Shown: positions 50,464 to 62,245 of the stretch, in pieces
Layout: the number at the start of each line of letters is the position of its first letter
How positions within the stretch are numbered: position 1 is the stretch's first letter
From: Climacium dendroides
Lineage: Eukaryota; Streptophyta; Bryopsida; Hypnales; Climaciaceae
Assembly (NCBI GenBank): GCA_950106755.1
Contig: OX467087.1
Span: forward strand, 12,404,047-12,468,046
Direction of reading: 5' to 3'
DNA: 64,000 bases
Notes under the pieces: model-generated
Told to the model about the DNA's origin: nothing
The model's database searches: none
The model's input: only the letters and a program-made list of their open reading frames with translations
Position numbers and translations under genes: made by a program

Positions 50464-50725
50464 AGGACATCAATCCTCCTAGTTCTCTTTTAGCCAATGA
50501 CATCCCTAAATTTATTTCCTCAAAAGATATTTTAGACAATCATGATGTTGTTTGGAATGACGTGGAATCAAAATATAATGAAAAGATGGAAATTTTAGAG
50601 GAAGTGACTACCAATGCAATCTTTAAAAATTATAAGAATTTAGATTCTAAAATTTCTCATGTAAATTTAGAGCATTTATGTCCAACAAGGTTTGCCAAAT
50701 CAACTTGGACTAAACCCCTTACTTA
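50464..50725 (+). pseudogene. Unrecognised coding-like fragment
   Basis: An open stretch of about 87 codons between stops, without an early ATG, includes DIPKFISSKDILDNHDVVWN, KMEILEEVTTNAIFKNY and CPTRFAKSTW. The mixed amino-acid use is more protein-like than its AT-rich surroundings. I cannot name a family. It may be a relic exon of a transposon or host gene. Confidence 0.3.
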
Positions 50726-51364
50726 ATTTTTTATAAAAAAAACCTCCAGTCACAAGCTCACAAGCTTGCACAGTCACTAGCAACCCAGGAAATTGTACTA
50801 GATTGCTAGAAGGATGTGTAGAACAAGTTTCAAAAACTTTGAGTAGGTAGATTACAAGATATTTGCATTTAAAGTAGAAAAAATAATTTTATAACATTGT
50901 ACCTGCCTAGTTTTAAGGCTTGAATTTTCTAAACTTAAAATTTTTGCACTACCAATATTGAATTAAAAAACATATATTGAAGAATTGAATTGGAAGTATA
51001 GGATAAAATTTTAAAATTTAAACACTTGGTTTTCATTCTTAAAAAAAATTAAATCAAATCTTTACACATAAACAAATATATTTTCTATGAAAAACAAAAT
51101 TTATAAAATTTTAATTTTAATTTTAGTGATTCTTTTGTGTTGTCTTGTGAACACCATTTTTACATTTTGGACTAAGGTTGGCATAAATTTTAGTATTGAA
51201 TACTAATTGAAATAAAAATCATATTCCCAAAATGTTGGTGTGTTTTTCTATCTTGAAAAAAATTCAAAAAATCACAACAAAAGTTGAGACCACAAGAGCC
51301 TACCTAAAATCTATTTTGTTCCCCTAGGGGACAATGGAACTTTATGGGTGAATCAATCCATTAA

Positions 51365-52291
51365 CCCCTAAAGGACCAACCTACATTTGTAGGTTGTATA
51401 GAAATTTTGGGTAGGTACATGTGGCTAGAGATTTGTATATTTTAGATTGAAATATTATTAGAAGGTGGGAGCAAGGAATATCTTTCAAACGTGCCAAATT
51501 TCATGACATTTGGAAATACAAGTCAAAAGTTATGGCCAAATATGCTACTTTTTTTACTCACAGGGCAATACGGGCAGATTAGAAAAAATTACTTTTTTAA
51601 AAAACAAGAATTTGAAATTGGTTTTCAAGAGTTATATATATTTCGAATGTTTTGAATCATTCCATTTTGATCAATGAAATGAAAGTTATGAGCAATTTTT
51701 GTTTGTGGGTAGTTATGGATTCTCTACTCTAAAATAAACTTTGAATTTCTTTATCTTACTCAATTTTCAATATTTAAAAAAAAATCATAAGATGTAGATT
51801 GTTTATAACAACATTTCAACCATTTGGAATTTGGAATTGGAATTTTTCAATTCTATAATTAAATTCTTAACAATTTAATATTTGAATCATTCTTTACTGT
51901 TGTCTACTTATTATTTTTTTCCTATATGTTGTACAATCCAAATGATGTGAAAGTTTTTCAAGCATATGACCAACTTGTCTAGAAAAAAGAATCCAAAGAA
52001 TAACCACCATTTTGGACATTTTTTTCATAGGAAAGTGAGCTTGTGAAGTGTAGCTGCCTTGTTTTTTGTAGGGCTAAAAAAAAATGATTTCAATGAATTT
52101 GAATGTTTATATCTTGCAATCCATGTGGTGGAAATTTCTGAAATTTTTACCATGTGTTTTCAAGTCAACATTCTATAAGATCCTATGGTTACATTTGTCA
52201 AAAAAAGTTTTGTTCAAAAATTTGGTACTTGTACTAGAAATGGTAGTTTTGGAGCGTTTTCGGTAAAATCATAGTGAAAGAATTTTAGGGG
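51365..52291. mobile_element. piggyBac-type non-autonomous element (927 bp), TSD TTAA
   Basis: TTAA flanks both sides (51361-51364 and 52292-52295). The ends are CCCCTAAAGGACC and, reverse-complemented, CCCCTAAAATTC. The interior is homologous to the element starting at 15139 (for example gaatcattccatttt and tggtagttttggagc). No reading frame. Confidence 0.85.
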
Positions 52292-52295
52292 TTAA

Positions 52296-53277
52296 AGACT
52301 TCATTAAATTACCTTATTGTGTACACTAAAAGTGACTTCCAAGGTGAAAAATAAACACCAATAGCCTTTACCAAATATCTTGCAAAAATTAAATTTTTTT
52401 CCTTTGGATCTTGTTATGTAAAAGAAATTTCAACTTATAATGTATTCTACAATTAAACAACCTCTTTGATTGTGCCTTTAAAAGCCCAAAGCATCTTTTT
52501 ATGGATATGCATTTGTATATTTGGAGATACATACATACAAATGCAATTTTATATCCCATATTCTTTGCTGCAGTTATTTATGACAATAAGTATATCATCT
52601 ATCAATTTAGGAATATAGAGAAAATCAATTGGTTTGAGAAAAATCCTAGTTTTCTTAATAATGGGGAAGATTTGGGTGGGTGTTTTTAGCACATGGAGTG
52701 ACTAATTATGCCTTTCAAAAATATTAGCCACATAAATTATCAATTGATTTGATACCATCTACAATTGGTTGATCTTTTATGATTGAAAAGCTGTGTTTTA
52801 GAATCATTTCAATAATCTAAAATTTAATTTTTTAATTTAAATTAAAAAAATTTTAAATATAAATTAAAAGTAATAATAAAATCAAAACTCAAATTGTCAT
52901 ATCTAGTTTACAAATTACAATCATATTTGAAAAGCATTAAATGTATTAAAATGACACTACATGTTATTTGTGTGCATTACATTTGTCCATAATGAATGTA
53001 AAACCATGTTCAAAGCTACTAACAATCTTCCTCTCTCCACCTTAGAAGTTCAAATAAACTTATTGTTTGTTGTTTATTTGTAAAATAACCTATTATGATT
53101 TTCATTTCAATTGTATCCCAATGTACCCAAGGAAAATGACTTAGAACAAAATTGTACATCACACTTTCATGAGAATAAAATTGGAATTTGGGTGCCATCA
53201 AGTTAGTTTACCTTCTTGTAGAGACACCCAAATGAACATTCTACCTAAGAGTCCTACATGATTACATATGCTTAATA
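52296..53277. other. AT-rich spacer, no gene
   Basis: Nothing recognised; short frames only. Confidence 0.35.
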
Positions 53278-54138
53278 CATTAGAGAAAAATGCAGCTCTT
53301 TTGAGGGCCGCTCTATAGCCCTCAAAGGCCCCTGCTAGTAATTATTTTATTTTGGTTATTGAAATTTTTTCCCCTATTGTTGTTTACCTTAAATCGCAAT
53401 ATCGGATGGTTGTTAGTGGTTCAAAAGTCAAGAACAAAGTATTCTAAAATTACGATTTATGGTATTATACTAATGCATCTTAACCCTCATTTTTAAAGGC
53501 CTTGCCAAATTAAGTTGAATTTAGTTAAATTTAACCACATTAATTAGCTTTCGAAGTTAATTGCCAAAGCCATTGGTAACTTACTTCAGAAGCCACTCAC
53601 TCAATTTTGTGTGTTGGTGGAAAAGATGAGCCATTCTTTATACAAGTGGGATAGTGGTAAGTGCAACTATCTATGTGGGATATGTAAATTAGGAGGTTTA
53701 AATATGAGTGGTTGAATTCTTATTCCTCCTAATTTACATATTTCATATGGATAGTTGCACCCACTACTACCCCAATTATATAAAGAACGACTCATTTCTT
53801 CTTAATTAAGTAATTAGCTTTTGAAGCTGGTCAGCTTTGGCTTTGGCAACTAGCTTCAAAAGCCACTTAATTTGGCTAAATTCAACTTAATTCAACATAG
53901 CATGTGTAATCTTCTAATTAACTTTGTATTCAACTACATGTACTCTATTGCCCTAATGTATTTAAAATATTGTTCAAAAATCAAAATTTATCAAAATGAA
54001 AATCCAACTACATTTGCTGAAATTCACACATTTTGACTACATACATGTGACGTATTCTATAGGCTTTTTAAACCTCAAAGAATAGACTGGATTGTCACTT
54101 TGAGGCAACTCAGCTAAAGGTTGCCTTTTTCTCTAATG
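53278..54138. mobile_element. Foldback TIR element (861 bp) with palindromic promoter-like core
   Basis: The ends are CATTAGAGAAAAATG and, reverse-complemented, CATTAGAGAAAAAGG. The inner arms are also inverted (aaattaagttgaattt near 53505 versus aaattcaacttaatt near 53878), so much of the element folds on itself. The left flank is TA and the right flank TG, so a mariner-like TA target is possible but not proved. The core 53636-53785 holds two outward USE-like/TATA pairs. Confidence 0.65.
53636..53785. promoter_or_regulatory. Palindromic divergent USE-like/TATA module, diverged copy
   Basis: The minus arm has ATCCCACATAG (53671-53681; 10 of 11 matches to the plant snRNA USE), 28 bp, then TATAAAG (53636-53642). 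The plus arm has a decayed ATTTCATATGG (53740-53750), 28 bp, then TATAAAG (53779-53785). Sequence between the motifs differs from the CACTA copies while the spacing is kept. Confidence 0.45.
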
Positions 54139-54314
54139 TGTACATCTCTCACGTCAAAATGTATCTATTGTTGAAAAAACAATTTTGAAACATCTACCAA
54201 AAAAACTAAGATCTTTTATAACTTTGGTATATAATATAATAATATTTTCTTTAATGTGCTAAAAATCTTGTTAAATTTTCAATATGAAATATAGTTTTAA
54301 GACTTTTCTTTTAA

Positions 54315-55196
54315 CCCTTAAAAGACCATTTGTTCACTTGGGGAATAATTTGAATTTGGGTAGGTTCCTAGTGTCTCAATTTGTAGTGAATGTTTTTGAA
54401 ACTTTTTGATGATGTGTGATTTTGCGAGAGCTTAGTTTGTAAATATACAATTTTTATTTCAATCAATGCTTGGGAGAAAAAATTATGGTACAATAATGGA
54501 GGTCAACATGCAGTACAAAAAAATCAGAAAACGTCAAAATAAAAATAAAAAAATTCTACATTTGAAGTTTTGATTCATCCTATTTGGATAAGCAATGAGA
54601 AAATTATAGACAATCTTAGTTTTTGGGGGCAATCTAAGCATCTTCTTGAAAAAATAATTTATAAGATTTATTTGTGAATGCAATATTTACAATTTTCTAA
54701 AAAAATTGTTAGACAATGTTGAGGTTGCTTTTTAGAACAATCTCACCATTAAGATACAAAGCTATTAACAATTTAGTTTTTCCTTCAATTTTTAACCTAC
54801 TTCTACTTAATAATTTTTATTAGTGATAATTAAGTATTTTTTTGTTGAATTTTTTTCCTTAGATTCTCAACTCAACTATTCAACATAAAAACTTAGAAAA
54901 TCAAAATCCATAGTACAAAAATTTTTAGTTAAAACTATTCAAAGTCAAAAACTCTAGTCAAGCAAATTGCAATAAAACTTGTTTTCTTCACTTTGGATGC
55001 AAATATCTTGCAATCTACGCGATCAAATTTGATGAGATTTTTACCACATATTCTCAAACAAGTTAAGTACAAGATCCTATGGTTAGAATTTCAAAAAAGA
55101 TATTTTTTTGAAATTTTTAATTGAATGCAGCAGAAGTGGCAGTTTTGAGTGGTTTTCGACAATAGGAGCAGTTGGAGACATGAACTATAAGAGGGG
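54315..55196. mobile_element. piggyBac-type non-autonomous element, right end decayed
   Basis: TTAA (54311-54314) precedes CCCTTAAAAGACC. The right end reads ...ataagagggg with no TTAA following (CATG), so one target copy has mutated or been lost. The interior is homologous to 19981-21219 (ttgattcatcctatttggat, tcaccatt, cttgcaatctacgc). Confidence 0.6.
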
Positions 55197-56969
55197 CATG
55201 ATTTGCTACGGTACACACGCAACCCTTTCACCCTTTCACAGCAAGCTACGACTTTTATTATTGTTGTAACTCAGACAAATACCAACACACAATGAGTTCA
55301 ACAGAGGCTGGTCACGAACTCCCCTTTCAAACCAACGTCTCTGTTGATCAGGGGAACTCCACTGAAGCTTCTCCACTCCGGAACTTCAGCTGCAGCAAAC
55401 TTCCATGATCCCCTTCACGTACGCACATAAGTTACACGATATAAATATATAGCTACTGCATGGATACAACACTGTGAGTCGTCACTTCAGCAAGTTCAAC
55501 TATTCATGCACATTGAATAGTTAGACGTGAACGATCATTCACCCTTACAGACCATCTACGCGACTACTTTATTAACTTTGAAAAAAAACTAAAACTTAAT
55601 TCAAACTAGAAATCCAACACGTACGTACTTTGACCCCTCCCAACAATTAAGACCTCTAGCTGTCTACTGGCAGTGAGGTGGTGGCAGCATGATCGATATG
55701 GAGCTAGCGTCACCTTGGAAGCGATATCCGAACTCCGCCCATCCGCTCCATCCATCGAGCTCTCTCGCACTTGCTCGCTCTACTGACAGTCTGGCTGGAA
55801 ATACAACTCCTCGGGTAAGTACGACTTGCATCGCGATCCACAAGAGCCCCCGCTGCGCGCAAGTAAAGCACCATAGTGAAGTCACATGCAGCCAATTTCA
55901 CTATCATCCAATTCATTATCATGTACGCACGCGTCAAATGTATTCTAATGCGCCACTGATCCTGTCCAGCACAATACGCACATCTAGTCGCATAATTCCT
56001 TCACTGCAACGAAATCCGATGCTTTGGATACACTGAAGCCCCCAGTTTCTTCGTGGACTCAGGTAGCCGGGATGTGCATCTGAAACCAAACCGGAAAAGA
56101 ATGACACTAATTAATTGGATCATTGGACTGAGGTTAAGTTCCTAGCTCATGAGCCCGACCAACAGATTCATGATTTTGAATCAGTTGTAGAGTCGGGCAA
56201 CTCCAATTTGGCTTGTCGGTCATACCATGCCGTTCAGCAATCCTTTGAAAGATACTTTCTAATCAAGTACTACCTCATCCCTTGCGAGATCCCTAGTAGT
56301 ACTAGCTCAGAGAGTCAGGCGGCGATTTCCACTCGATCCTTGTATTTCAGAGCTAATTGCAGCAATGGACGGTGCATGGAAGTGAAGTGCCGGTGATAAT
56401 TTCAGATTTCCGTCTCAAATGCCCCTCTCGAATGCCCCTCTCAAATATATTGCACTGCAATTTGCTTCTCTGACGCAATTGCGGGGGCAGTGCTGCGTGC
56501 AAAGCAGGAGCCTGAGAGTCGAAGTCTGTGGACAACATCACAACAGACGAAATTCATTTGCACAAAAGATTTAATATAGAATCATAAGTGCAGAACGTAC
56601 ATGAAAAAAACCAGTGTTGGGACCCATTATTTTTAAGAATTCATTTATTGTGTTTCCTCTTTTTGCAAGGATGGGAGCTAATTAAAACGTGAATTTAGGA
56701 AGAAGACAATGGAATGTGATTAGATTGCATACAGTCATGTCTTGTTGTCATTTAGAAAGAACAGAAATTGATTCAAAGTTCAAATGAAAGAATTTAGGAT
56801 TAAAAGCAAATTAAGGACCAAAGAGGAGATTATTTTGAAGACTTTTAGGACAACTCTAGTGTTTGCACTTTATAGCATTTGACTAGTTTTCTTGTAGTTA
56901 GTACTATATATCTACGTATACAACAAAATCACACTTGTCCCATCCAATTGTCTTATGACTAAAATTTAG
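55197..56969. other. GC-richer island (55.2-56.6 kb) without a recognised gene
   Basis: Composition and codon-like texture differ from the flanking repeats, and frames exist on both strands (55664-56036, 56115-56396), but none shows a domain or convincing splice pattern. It could be a non-coding transcript, a diverged gene or old transposon sequence. From 56570 it is ordinary AT-rich DNA. Confidence 0.35.
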
Positions 56970-58476
56970 CCCTTAAAGAATCAATAGTCTCCTTAAGGGA
57001 TTAGGGGGGGTGAATAGTTACCTACAATCTCAATTTTTATTGTGATTTTTTGAAACTTTTTTTGAAGATAGGAAATTATATTAGCTTTCTAGAAAATATA
57101 CTAATTTTTTTCAATTGGTATTCAAAAGCAAAAGTTATGCTATCCTATGCTGGTTGATAGCATGGTTGTCATATTGGACAAGTTACTATTCATTTCTTGT
57201 CCTGTAGGACGAGTTACTATTCATCAAATGTACCTCTCAAGTACATTTGATGAATAGTAACTCGTCCTACAGGACGAAAAATGAATAGTAACTTGTCCAG
57301 TATGACAACCATGGTTGGTAGGTAATATAAAAAAAATCACAAAAAGTCAAAATAAAATTTTTAGTTTTCTTTTTCAAACATTATATTTTGTCTACATGTA
57401 AAACTTTGATTCATTCTATTTGGATTAGTGATGAGAAAGTTATAGACAATCTTATTTTTTGGATAGTTTAAGCATCTTTTTGAAAAAATAACTTGTAGAG
57501 TTCATTTTTTAGTGCAATTTCCACAATTTCCAAAAATCAATATTTGAAAGGGTTAAATTCACTTATTAGAACAATTTTACTATTGGAATTATTGTCTTTC
57601 AATTCCATCTTAAAGCTACTAACAATTTAGTTTTTTATTCAATCTTGGACCTCCTTCTAATAAAAAAATTTTAAAGGATGAAAATGAAATGTTTGTTTTT
57701 TGAAATATTTTTCTTAGACTTTCAACTCAATTCTTCAGCATAAAATATTTTTAATTCAAAGTTCATAGTGCAAAAAGTTTCTACAAATGTCAATCAAAGT
57801 CATTTGAAATTGTATGCTAATAGTAAAAAAAATTCCCTACTTTGAATGCTAATAACTTCCAATCTGGAAGGTCAAACTTCACAAAATTTTTACTACATGA
57901 TATGAGACAAGTGAAGTATTCTTTGGGGCCACTTCACACTAAGGCCAAAGGTCAAGAGGTTGTGGATTTCCACCAATCAAATTTTAAGAAACCAAGAGTT
58001 CACATTAGAATCCTTCACATTAGAAGGCACAAAGCCAAAGGCCATTATCTTCCAACTACCTACATGGCAATAAATTGCTTACATAGTGATGCACTCTCAA
58101 ACTTTGGATTAGCTAGAAATGGGGACCCAAACTGTAGCCAAGGGGCCGTCGACTTATGACAAGATCTCAATAGTTAAATTGGTATGGGTTTGAACTTTGA
58201 GCTTGGCCTAGGGAGGCTTCATACTATGACACTATGGCCATCCATGTTGTGAGGCCGTTGGAGTTCATTGCGAAGAGGTGGGATTTTGGGCTTGACCTTT
58301 GGGGCCTCCAATCACTCATTTCTTTGGACTCTCAACAAAGTTTGACCATTCAATTCCATAGCTTCTCAACTTGAATGATTCTTAAAAAAATATTTTTTAA
58401 TTTATTGGATGAATGGAACATAGGTGGTAGTTTTGAGTGATTTTTGGGAAGAAAAATGGCCTCGGTCTCCCAGGGG
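56970..58476. mobile_element. piggyBac-type element (1507 bp) carrying a nested hAT MITE
   Basis: The right end is ...aggggTTAA (TTAA 58477-58480) and the left is TTAG followed by CCCTTAAAG (56966-56978). The interior matches 19981-21219 and 54315-55196 up to about 57840. The segment 57890-58400 is specific to this copy and contains a short Lys/His-rich frame (57842-58159) that I do not consider a gene. The hAT element at 57161-57313 is nested within it. Confidence 0.55.
57161..57313. mobile_element. Near-perfect palindromic hAT-type MITE (153 bp)
   Basis: Both arms (CATGGTTGTCATA start, then ggacaagttactattcat) are almost identical inverted copies meeting near 57236, so the whole element is one long hairpin. 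The flanks gttgatag (57153-57160) and gttggtag (57314-57321) are an 8-bp duplication with one mismatch, as expected for hAT. It is inserted in a piggyBac-type element, so it is younger than that host. Confidence 0.85.
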
Positions 58477-58480
58477 TTAA

Positions 58481-60430
58481 ATATAAGAAAATGATTTCAT
58501 TGGATTTTTCCAACATCCATCTTATACAATAGACGTGGGAGACCAAAAACATATACCACAAAATCATACAATTCCAATCAAAACCAACAGTATTATAGAG
58601 TATTCACCACAAATGTAACAATTAAGGTAGAAGCATTAGTTGTCAACCACGCCCAATACCCAACTTGTAGGGAGTGCTATTTCCAACCTCAAGCTTGGAA
58701 CTCAAACTTGAAATGGTTTTTTTTGTTCTTTTCAAGGTTGAGACGACACATGTCACGAAGTAATGAGTAAGAAAGTAAAAAGAGATGAGCAAGAAAGTAG
58801 CTCTTCAATGATCAGAATTAGAATACTTTGAACATTGACTATGGGTCAACAATACTTTTTGGCTCCTGAAATTCACAGTAACTTCAATTTCAGGAATAAA
58901 ATTTTGAAAAATTAGGCATCCCCATATTTCTTGTCTTCCTACATGGGGAAAAAATTCTGGAAACACGAATGGTCCAAGCACGGCGCGCGTGCTCGGGTCT
59001 TACCGAGGACTGTACGCAAATGTTGACTGGGGCTTCTGGTTGTGCACCTCAAATTCCTCCCCAATTCCCAAAACACCGTAGATAATTTTATGATCATGCC
59101 ATGACTGCCACCTCTCATCTCTTTTCGCGTGGGTTTCCGTCTCTCCTTCGTTTGGTCTTCGCGGGTGTGGGGGCGGCAGTGAACATTTAGCTGGTTTCGT
59201 CGCAACGGAGCTCATTAGCAGGCTGATTGTCAAAGCCGGTATTGTGAATTGTTGTTTATCACACTGCCATTGTTAAATGCACCTTTTGCTTCCCTCTCTT
59301 CAGCTTTTGGTAACGGCGAGAATATCTTATCGGCCACTCCATTTTTTCTTTCAAAACTTTCTCAGGTTTTGGATCTTGTCATTCTAGTCTCGAGTATGGT
59401 ATCCTGTTGTACACGCTATATTCTTTTGAAGCACAAGGCAGTCACAGAGAATGTACTGAGAAATAAATTAGGGAGGATCTGCAAAGAAATAGGAACGAAG
59501 TTCAGAATTCAACAATTTCACTGAAATCTATTGTGACTCCCCCTGTTGTCAAATTGTGCACAGTGGATCTTCCAATGGGGATCCTCCAATGAAATTCAAG
59601 TTGTGATCGACTCTGTAATGCCTAATGGGCAGCACTGTTATTAGTATGTGTTCAAAATAACAACATTGCTCAACACAATCCATCTTGAATGTCTTCCAGA
59701 AGCTCAAAAACATCTTGGTTCTCCACAAATTTCTCCACTGATCAAAATGTACTAGCTACTAGATTAATTTCTCTTAATGCAAGGCTTTCAGAAATCTGTT
59801 GTGCTTTGAACCTCCACTGATGCGGACGCAACGAACAGGAAAGCATCGACAGTTTCATTGCCTGGGAATTTGGGTTGGTGATCAGAGACATAGCAATGCA
59901 CACATGAAAGCTCCCACACCTCTTTATCAACATGTTGATTACGTGCGGTCAAAATTTGCTGATTAATTTTCTAGTTTATTAATTGTCGAGCTAAATATTG
60001 AAGAAGACAGTCAATTTATGTGCTGAATTCATGCTGAGGGATCAGTTACCAGGGCTTCAGTTGTGAAATGACTCGCGACAATTTCCTGACCACAACTGAA
60101 TGTAGGACACTAAATCCTTCCCACGAAGTGGGCTCAGCAGAGGGTAAAAGAAAAAAATCCCCCTATTTTGAACCGTGTCTAGGGTGTGTTGTAAGCCTCT
60201 CCTAGCTAATTTGAGGTCTCTGATTGCAAATATGAATTCAAAATGGAAAATTTTATCATGTGTGGAAAATAAAAAATTTCAGCATTTTCCCCAAGGGTAA
60301 ATCCAGCCTGCTGGGCCCAATTCGTAGGCTGGATTTAACGTCCTCCCAACTGAATGATTGAAACCCCTCATGTACTGTAGAGGCCTAGAGGTTCCACTCC
60401 CAGGTTAGCTGGACCGAGGCCGAGAACAGG
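58481..60430. other. Spacer with a CpG-rich patch, no recognised gene
   Basis: A GC-rich patch at 58970-59240 (with ggcgcgcg) looks like a promoter or gene fragment, but the frames on both strands (58939-59233) show no domain. Near 60298-60337 a 12-bp stem (taaatccagcct / aggctggattta) encloses 16 nt. Confidence 0.35.
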
Positions 60431-60439
60431 GAAGATTTT

Positions 60440-60739
60440 TTGCGGACGCGCTACTGTAGCACTACAGTAGCGGTAGCGATGCCGTCCTTTGCACGCCGAG
60501 CTTCCCCAGAGACCCAAGGGCAACCCCTTCCTTGTTCTCCGACGACGCTACTCCACGCACTTGGCCGGTGCATTCTTGAGGAACGCAGTGGGCGCAGTGC
60601 CCCCACTCGCGAAGGCCGGATTCGGGCCCCCCCTGCAAATTTCGACTGGGGGGTCGAGGTGAAGTCTTCGACCTCCTGGGCTTACCGACAAATTGAAGCC
60701 CTCTCCGAGATGCATGCACGAGAGCAGTTTGTACTGTGA
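60440..60739 (+). other. Open frame in a CpG-rich island, uncertain gene
   Basis: A 99-codon frame beginning in very GC-rich sequence is Arg/Ser/Pro/Ala-rich and matches no family I know. It starts by a palindrome (60451-60470, ctactgtag...ctacagtag). The opposite strand is also open (60462-60719), which is common in GC-rich DNA and lowers confidence. It could be a first exon, since exon-like repeats follow at 60.79 and 61.76 kb. Confidence 0.25.
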
Positions 60740-60788
60740 GTTGCTGTTGCAGTACTTTTCACAGGTTTCCTCGTCTGGCGTATTCTTT

Positions 60789-62245
60789 CTTGCAGAGCCG
60801 CGAAGCCATTGAGGGAAAAAAAGCTTGCAAGCTCCGTGCGAATTCTCACCTCAAGCTGCGAGTGGCTGCATTTGCATCTCTGTCGGTATGGTTAGGAAAA
60901 GAGATGCCTGTCTTGATCAATCGATTCTTGCTGAGAATTTCAGTCTGCCATAGGGGCAAGCAAGTTCTGATCGATTGTTATGCAACTTTGTTGATCTTCG
61001 TTGTCGTAATTAGTTGGATAGTTTTTGCAGGGAGGACTTAGCCAGTTTGCGATTTAGGTGTAATTCGCCACAACAACGGCTTGGGTTCTTGGTCTCTCTA
61101 TAATTCTTGCTTTAGGTTGACAGAGCTTCATGTGAATCATTTGCTCAGGGTCTAGACCAGCTTTGTCAGAGCAGAATACGCATATGGACCAAGGAGTGGT
61201 ACTTCAGTTATCAAGGTTTCACTGTGGATGACACCAACTGGCATGGTACGGGAAACACACATCGGTTAAGTTGCTCGGTTCAGGCCTCTACAGCCCGGTG
61301 TTTTCTTCCTTTCTTTCTAAATGTTTTGAAAAGTTCAGAATATGATATGTGTCAGCTTTGTTTTGCAGGCATACTTTGACATTGGTCCTGCCCTTTGGCC
61401 CAACTCAGGGGAGGTTCATGTGTTGACTTGCACTCTTGTCTATCCGTCCAGAGCATTTGTTTCACGAACTGCGGACCCTGCTCTGACTGGGGTGTGGTTC
61501 TAGTTTATTGATCCGTGAAAGCATCGAGGGAATAATGCAGTTCGTGACTCAGGTACCGGTTGTAGGATTTGCAGTGTTGCCACCCATGTTGGGGCACATG
61601 AGTAGCTTATATTGTGAGTTATTTTGCACTATTTGTGCATGTTCCTTGTTTGATGATATATATCATGCTGCCTAGGTCTTGGGTGTCTGGGATTGCAGTT
61701 TTGAATTGCAAAAGTGATTATGCTCGACCTGCAATTTCCCACGTGTGGTGATGTTCCGTCTTGCAGATTTGTGAAGCTATTGAGGGAATATAGCCTTGCA
61801 CAATGCAAATTCTCACCTACAGGTGCAAATTACACCATGTGCATCTTTCTTTGTATTGTGAGGAGTACAATGTTTGTCTTGATTGTTCTTGGAATGAGTC
61901 TACCTAAAGTTTATTCAAGCCAATTCATATCCCTTGTTTTGTTTCTCCATCATTTTTTTTTTAATTAGTTGGAGTTTTGCATGGATGTCTTCTTGGATAA
62001 TTTGTGATTGAAGATAGCCTTGCCATGGCCAAGAGGTTTGGTTGTAAACTTCCATAGACAAGGGTTTGGAGTGGTGATTACTTTCTCTTCAATTGTAAGA
62101 GCAAAGGGCTATAATGTTGTGTTTATCACTTCCTTAGTGTATAGACTAAGTTGGTGTGGTCAAAGTGTTGTGGTTGATCTTTATTATTTGTTTGGACCAT
62201 TGTTTTAATGTATAGAGTTGTGAAGGTACGGAGGGAATCAAGTAG
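60789..62245 (+). repeat. Diverged direct repeats sharing 'gtgaagc(c/t)attgagggaa'
   Basis: A block of about 130 bp at 60789-60930 recurs at 61760-61895 (cttgcaga, then a gaagc(c/t)attgagggaa word, then attctcacct). Shorter relatives occur at 61515-61560 and 62218-62242. They look like old segmental duplications about 0.3-1 kb apart, perhaps of exons, as the two main copies follow a tcttgcag acceptor-like word. Confidence 0.5.

Noticed and set aside
55664..56036. Overlapping opposite-strand open frames as genes
   Set aside because: Neither has a domain, splice support or distinctive codon use.
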